DNA of 64,000 bases from Streptomyces soli (lineage in GTDB: Bacteria > Actinomycetota > Actinomycetes > Streptomycetales > Streptomycetaceae). Shown one piece after another: positions 60,889 through 64,000 of the stretch (its first letter is position 1; every line of letters starts with the position of its first letter). The DNA lies in the NCBI RefSeq assembly GCF_003999195.1, contig NZ_RJVR01000106.1, positions 1 to 64,000 of the forward strand, read 5' to 3'. Under the pieces are notes generated by a model. The model did not search any database, was not told where the DNA came from, and saw only the letters and a list, made by a program, of their open reading frames with translations. The position numbers were made by a program, and so were the translations under genes.

Positions 60889-61730
60889 CCGCCTTGTCCC
60901 CTGCGTCCACGGCCGACGCGCCAAACACGTCACCGGAGCAGGAGCCCGACCTCCGTCGTGGCGAATTTCCTGGTCGTGGCCGTGTCGGCCTCTTGATCCA
61001 TCAGATCCGCTACGAGCAACTCTCCTTCTGGCGCAACCCGCAAGCAGTGATCTTCACCTTTCTCCTGCCCGTGGTCGTCGTCACGATCTTCGGAGCGGTG
61101 TTCGGGGGAGACGAGAAGCAGGACTTCTTCTTCGGGATGTCCGGCATGGAGTACTACACGCCGACGATCGCCGCAGTCTCCGTACTCGGCGCCTGCTACG
61201 GCCAGTTGGCGATCGTGCTGTCGACGCGGCGTCAGACCGGCCTGCTCAAGCGGCTGCGAGCGACTCCCCTGCCGGCCTGGGTCTACTTCGTCGGCCTGTT
61301 GGTGCACTGCGTGCTGGTCAGCCTCGTCGACGTCGTCCTGGTCATCGGTGTGGGCGCGCTCTACGGGGTGGCACTGCCCACCCACTGGACGGCGCTTGCG
61401 CTGACGCTGGTACTGGGTGCTGCGAGCTTCTGCGCCCTCGGCGCCGGCGTCGCGTCGTTGGTCAGAAGTGCCGAGGCAGCCCCCGCGCTCGTACAGTTCA
61501 TCCAGTTTCCGCTGGTGTTCATCTCCGGCAGCTACTTCCCCATACACGCCGGTGTGCTGAACACCATCGCGGGTCTGCTTCCGGTCAAGCCGTTCAACGA
61601 GGCCATGCTCGCTCCGTTCACACACGGAGGCGGCTACCAGTGGAAGGAGCTGGGGGTGCTGGCTGCGTGGGGCGTCCTCGGCGCACTGGTGGCTGTCCGA
61701 CGCTTCCGCTGGGACCCCAGGCCCGAATGA
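60885..61730 (+). CDS. ABC-2 type permease
   Basis: 281 residues with six membrane helices. IRYEQLSFWRNPQAVIFTFL is the typical N-terminal amphipathic and first helix; FPLVFISGSYFPI near residue 210 and the LLPVKPFNEAML loop are ABC2_membrane landmarks. ATG overlaps the ATPase stop (ATGA), so the two are made together. Converges with the monooxygenase gene at 61772. Confidence 0.9.
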   Translation: MTALSPASTADAPNTSPEQEPDLRRGEFPGRGRVGLLIHQIRYEQLSFWRNPQAVIFTFLLPVVVVTIFGAVFGGDEKQDFFFGMSGMEYYTPTIAAVSVLGACYGQLAIVLSTRRQTGLLKRLRATPLPAWVYFVGLLVHCVLVSLVDVVLVIGVGALYGVALPTHWTALALTLVLGAASFCALGAGVASLVRSAEAAPALVQFIQFPLVFISGSYFPIHAGVLNTIAGLLPVKPFNEAMLAPFTHGGGYQWKELGVLAAWGVLGALVAVRRFRWDPRPE

Positions 61731-61771
61731 CGGCCAATGGGTCGACACACCGACATGGGGCGGGGCAGCAG

Positions 61772-62962
61772 TTAATGCCCGGCCAGAGCGTGTATTGACC
61801 GGATGGCGTCCCCGTAGAGCCAGTCGAGGTGATCGAGAGCCCGCCGGCCGGCCAGCGCGGCATCGCGTTCGGCCTGAAGCGGTCCGTCCGAGAGGTGGAA
61901 TGTGCTGGAGCGCAGCCGTGACTGCCGGTGGACCTCTGCCGTACGGGGCATCCGGATCGCTTCATATCTGCGCAGGGCACCCGGCACGTCGGTCATGTAC
62001 TCGGTGAGGCTGTCCGCCAGTACGACGGCGTCCTCCAGCGCCTGACTCGCCCCTTGCGACAGGAAGGGCAGCATGGGGTGAGCGGCGTCACCGACCAGAG
62101 CCATGCGACCAGTGCGGTATCGGTCGGACAGGTTCCGGTCGAACAGCCCCCAGCGGGTCACCGATTTTGCTGTGCACATGACCTGCCTGACGTCTTCGTG
62201 CCAGCCGTCGAACTGTGCCAGCAGGTCCCTGGCGTCGGCGGGCGAGCTGCGCGGAGCGGTGCCCGCGGACGGGTCGGCACACACCGCACTGAAGTGGACC
62301 GTCCGTCCGGACGAGACGGGGTAGTAGGTGACATGACGGCCGGGGCCGAACCAGAACATCACCCGCGGATCGTCCTCGAAGGACGGCACGGCTGAGGCCG
62401 GTACCAGCCCCCGGTAAACCGAATAACCCGAGAACACCGGCCTGTCGTCCACCACCGCACCGCGCAGGGCGGAGTGCACACCGTCCGCACCGATCACCAC
62501 GTCGGCCGTCGCCGAGCCACCGTCGGCGAAGCGCAGCTCCATCCGATCGTCGTGTTCCACGATACCGCTCACCGCCCGCCCGAGATGTATCTGCCCCGAC
62601 GGCAGCAGGTCGACGAGGCAGGCCTGCAGATCGGCACGGTGAACGAGGTAGTAGGGCGCCCGAAACCGGTCCTCGCAGACGTTTCCGTGCGCGACACGGG
62701 ACAGGAGCGTTCCGTCGTTCCAGCGTCTCGTCTCGATCGCGCGCGCTGTGATACCCCTTCGGCGAATGGACGGCTCGGCACCGAGGTCATGGAGAATGCG
62801 AGCACCGTTGGGAGACAGCTGGATTCCCGCGCCCACCGCGCCGAGCGCGTCCGACTTCTCGTACACGTCACAGCGCACACCGCGTCGGCGCAGAAGGATG
62901 GCGACGGCGAGTCCCGACACCCCCGCCCCGACCACGGCCGCGCGCATACCGGCGGCTGTCAT
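61772..62962 (-). CDS. FAD-dependent aromatic-type monooxygenase 1
   Basis: 396 residues, group A flavoprotein. AAVVGAGVSGLAVAILLRRR is the FAD GxGxxG, ADVVIGADGVHSALRG the DG motif, and MALVGDAAHPMLPFLSQGAS the GD/ribityl motif. Similar in plan to salicylate and 6-hydroxynicotinate hydroxylases. ATG 62962 overlaps the stop of the next gene upstream (ATGA); an internal ATG at codon 6 is also possible. Hydroxylates an aromatic or related ring using NAD(P)H and O2. Its neighbour is a paralogue, so the pair may act on successive positions or form a heteromer. Confidence 0.9.
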   Translation of the reverse strand: MTAAGMRAAVVGAGVSGLAVAILLRRRGVRCDVYEKSDALGAVGAGIQLSPNGARILHDLGAEPSIRRRGITARAIETRRWNDGTLLSRVAHGNVCEDRFRAPYYLVHRADLQACLVDLLPSGQIHLGRAVSGIVEHDDRMELRFADGGSATADVVIGADGVHSALRGAVVDDRPVFSGYSVYRGLVPASAVPSFEDDPRVMFWFGPGRHVTYYPVSSGRTVHFSAVCADPSAGTAPRSSPADARDLLAQFDGWHEDVRQVMCTAKSVTRWGLFDRNLSDRYRTGRMALVGDAAHPMLPFLSQGASQALEDAVVLADSLTEYMTDVPGALRRYEAIRMPRTAEVHRQSRLRSSTFHLSDGPLQAERDAALAGRRALDHLDWLYGDAIRSIHALAGH

Positions 62963-63999
62963 GACACCACTCCCGTTCCTGCAGAGCCCGTACGACGGGG
63001 GGCCCCGGCTTCATGGCCGTAGAGCCATGCGCGCTCGCGCAGTCCGGTCGGACCCGCGGCCCGGCGCATTGCCCGGTCCCGTTCGCGTTGCTGCGGGCCG
63101 TCCGCCAGATGCATGGTGTCCGCATGACCTCGTGAGCCCTGCTGGATGGCTGCCGTACGCGGCGCGCGGGCCTTCTCGTACCTGGCGAGCAGCTCGGGCA
63201 CCTCATCGCGGCGGGCACCGGCCAGCAGCGAGGCCAGTTCCACCGCGTCCTCGACGGCCTGGTTCGCGCCCTGCGCCATGAAAGGAAGCATCGGGTGCGC
63301 GGCATCGCCGAGCACCGTGAGCCGGTCCGCAGACCAGCTACGCAGCTCCGGCCGGTCATACAGGGCCCAGCGGCGGACCGTGCCGACGGCGTGGGTGATG
63401 TCCGACACCAGTCCGCGCCACCCGTCGAAGGCCGCCACCAGTTCCGCAGGGTCGCCGGCCGCCGACCAGGACTCCGCTCCGGCTTCGGCGAGCGGGGCGA
63501 TCGCGGCGAAACTCATCAGCCGTCCACCGGCAACCGGGTAACACACGAAGTGACGCCCCGGACCCAGCCACATCCTGATCAGCGGTTCGCGTGCCGGGGC
63601 CGGTAACCGGTCGACCGGAACGAGGCCCCGGAAGACGCCGAGACCGGAGAACACCGGTGCGTCGCGGACCAGGGACTCCCGGACCACGGAGTGAATGCCG
63701 TCGGCCCCCACCACGAGGTCCGCGCGATGAGTGGTCCCGTCCTCGAATCTGAGAACCACGTCTTCGCCGTCCCGGGAGGCGGTTTCCAGCCTGCGCCCCA
63801 GCCGCAGCGGTCGCGGTCCGACCAGCCGGAGCAGCGCCCCCTGCAGGTCCGCGCGGTGTACGGCGTAGTAGGGCGCCCCGTACAGCTTCTCGCACGCGGC
63901 GCCGAACGGAGTGCCGGCGATCAGTCCGCCCGCCCAGCCGTACACGCGCATCTCTTCGATGGCCACGCCCCGCTCCTGCAGCATGGGCTGGAGCCCGAG
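62959..63999 (-). CDS. FAD-dependent monooxygenase 2 (5' end outside window)
   Basis: The last ~346 residues are present, in the same family as the adjacent gene: ADLVVGADGIHSVVRESLV (DG motif) and LTVLGDAAHPMLPFMAQGAN (GD motif). The FAD-binding N terminus lies beyond 64000, so GxGxxG cannot be checked. The frame stays open to the window end (LGLQPMLQERGVA). Overlaps monooxygenase 1 by four bases. Confidence 0.88.
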   Translation of the reverse strand, partial: LGLQPMLQERGVAIEEMRVYGWAGGLIAGTPFGAACEKLYGAPYYAVHRADLQGALLRLVGPRPLRLGRRLETASRDGEDVVLRFEDGTTHRADLVVGADGIHSVVRESLVRDAPVFSGLGVFRGLVPVDRLPAPAREPLIRMWLGPGRHFVCYPVAGGRLMSFAAIAPLAEAGAESWSAAGDPAELVAAFDGWRGLVSDITHAVGTVRRWALYDRPELRSWSADRLTVLGDAAHPMLPFMAQGANQAVEDAVELASLLAGARRDEVPELLARYEKARAPRTAAIQQGSRGHADTMHLADGPQQRERDRAMRRAAGPTGLRERAWLYGHEAGAPRRTGSAGTGVVS

Positions 64000-64000
64000 T

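Larger units (their letters stand above)
59315..64000. mobile_element. Element E: unit starting at tRNA-Thr repeat 5 (right end outside)
   Basis: Begins with tRNA copy 5 and a GGTGGAC-type right arm (59562-59582). Contains an ABC exporter and two FAD monooxygenases. Its far end and any integrase are beyond the window. Confidence 0.4.

Overview
The window is high-GC actinobacterial DNA, almost certainly from a Streptomyces or close relative. Codon use is strongly GC3-biased, and the content is typical: secreted propeller/FG-GAP proteins, a DUF2252 kinase-like protein, a DUF2064 protein, LuxR/MalT-type and PadR regulators, and many GGAGG-type ribosome-binding sites with GTG starts.

The organising feature is an array of five copies of the same 45-bp 3' half of a tRNA-Thr(CGT) gene (4303, 17433, 22788, 35456, 59315). 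Each runs from the anticodon loop to the encoded CCA and is followed by a tRNA-type terminator. None is a complete tRNA. Copies 2-5 have pairs or triplets of about 11-bp direct repeats on both sides (AGGGGAGCGC, CCGGTGGACA or CCGGTGGCC types), and copy 1 only on the right; these look like arm-type integrase binding sites. Each also has a second copy of the anticodon-arm core about 135 bp downstream. I read the window as accreted, site-specifically integrated elements: left flank (1-4302), A (4303-17432), B (17433-22787), C (22788-35455), D (35456-59314) and E (59315-end). No integrase, excisionase, relaxase or replication gene was found, so they resemble cis-mobilizable elements. This is inference.

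Left flank: a secreted FG-GAP protein and a 72-aa hypothetical protein. Element A: two paralogous membrane molybdoenzyme modules (cytochrome b plus sulfite-oxidase fold, each with a small membrane partner) around an envelope-glycan set (epimerase, two-component system, GT2, DUF2064, methyltransferase, GT-C mannosyltransferase). Element B: decayed DNA, then PadR with a divergent membrane protein and carotenoid oxygenase. Element C: DUF1330 and RidA proteins, several remnants, a second secreted propeller protein, TetR with a clear operator divergent from an SDR-SDR-alpha/beta-hydrolase operon, then a junction that removes the next gene at its start codon, and a toxin-antitoxin pair (AbiEii type) whose toxin is cut off by the next attachment site.

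Element D: a DyP-peroxidase operon (two unknown proteins, DyP, SBF-type transporter), then a long stress/envelope region. That region holds CMD-family proteins, DUF2252, SHOCT, class II amidotransferase, CPBP protease, an alpha/beta-hydrolase membrane protein, a large LuxR/MalT ATPase, diacylglycerol-kinase-like protein, HdeD-like protein, a broken DHA2 transporter and DUF2254. Element E: an ABC exporter preceded by a possible 8-codon leader cistron, convergent with two overlapping FAD monooxygenases; the second runs off the window.

Several otherwise well-preserved genes carry single-base frameshifts or an in-frame stop. These are either real decay within islands or base-calling errors in GC runs; the sequence alone cannot decide. 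Remnants of IS3, IS630 and IS5 transposases lie among the truncated genes, and no complete insertion sequence is present.
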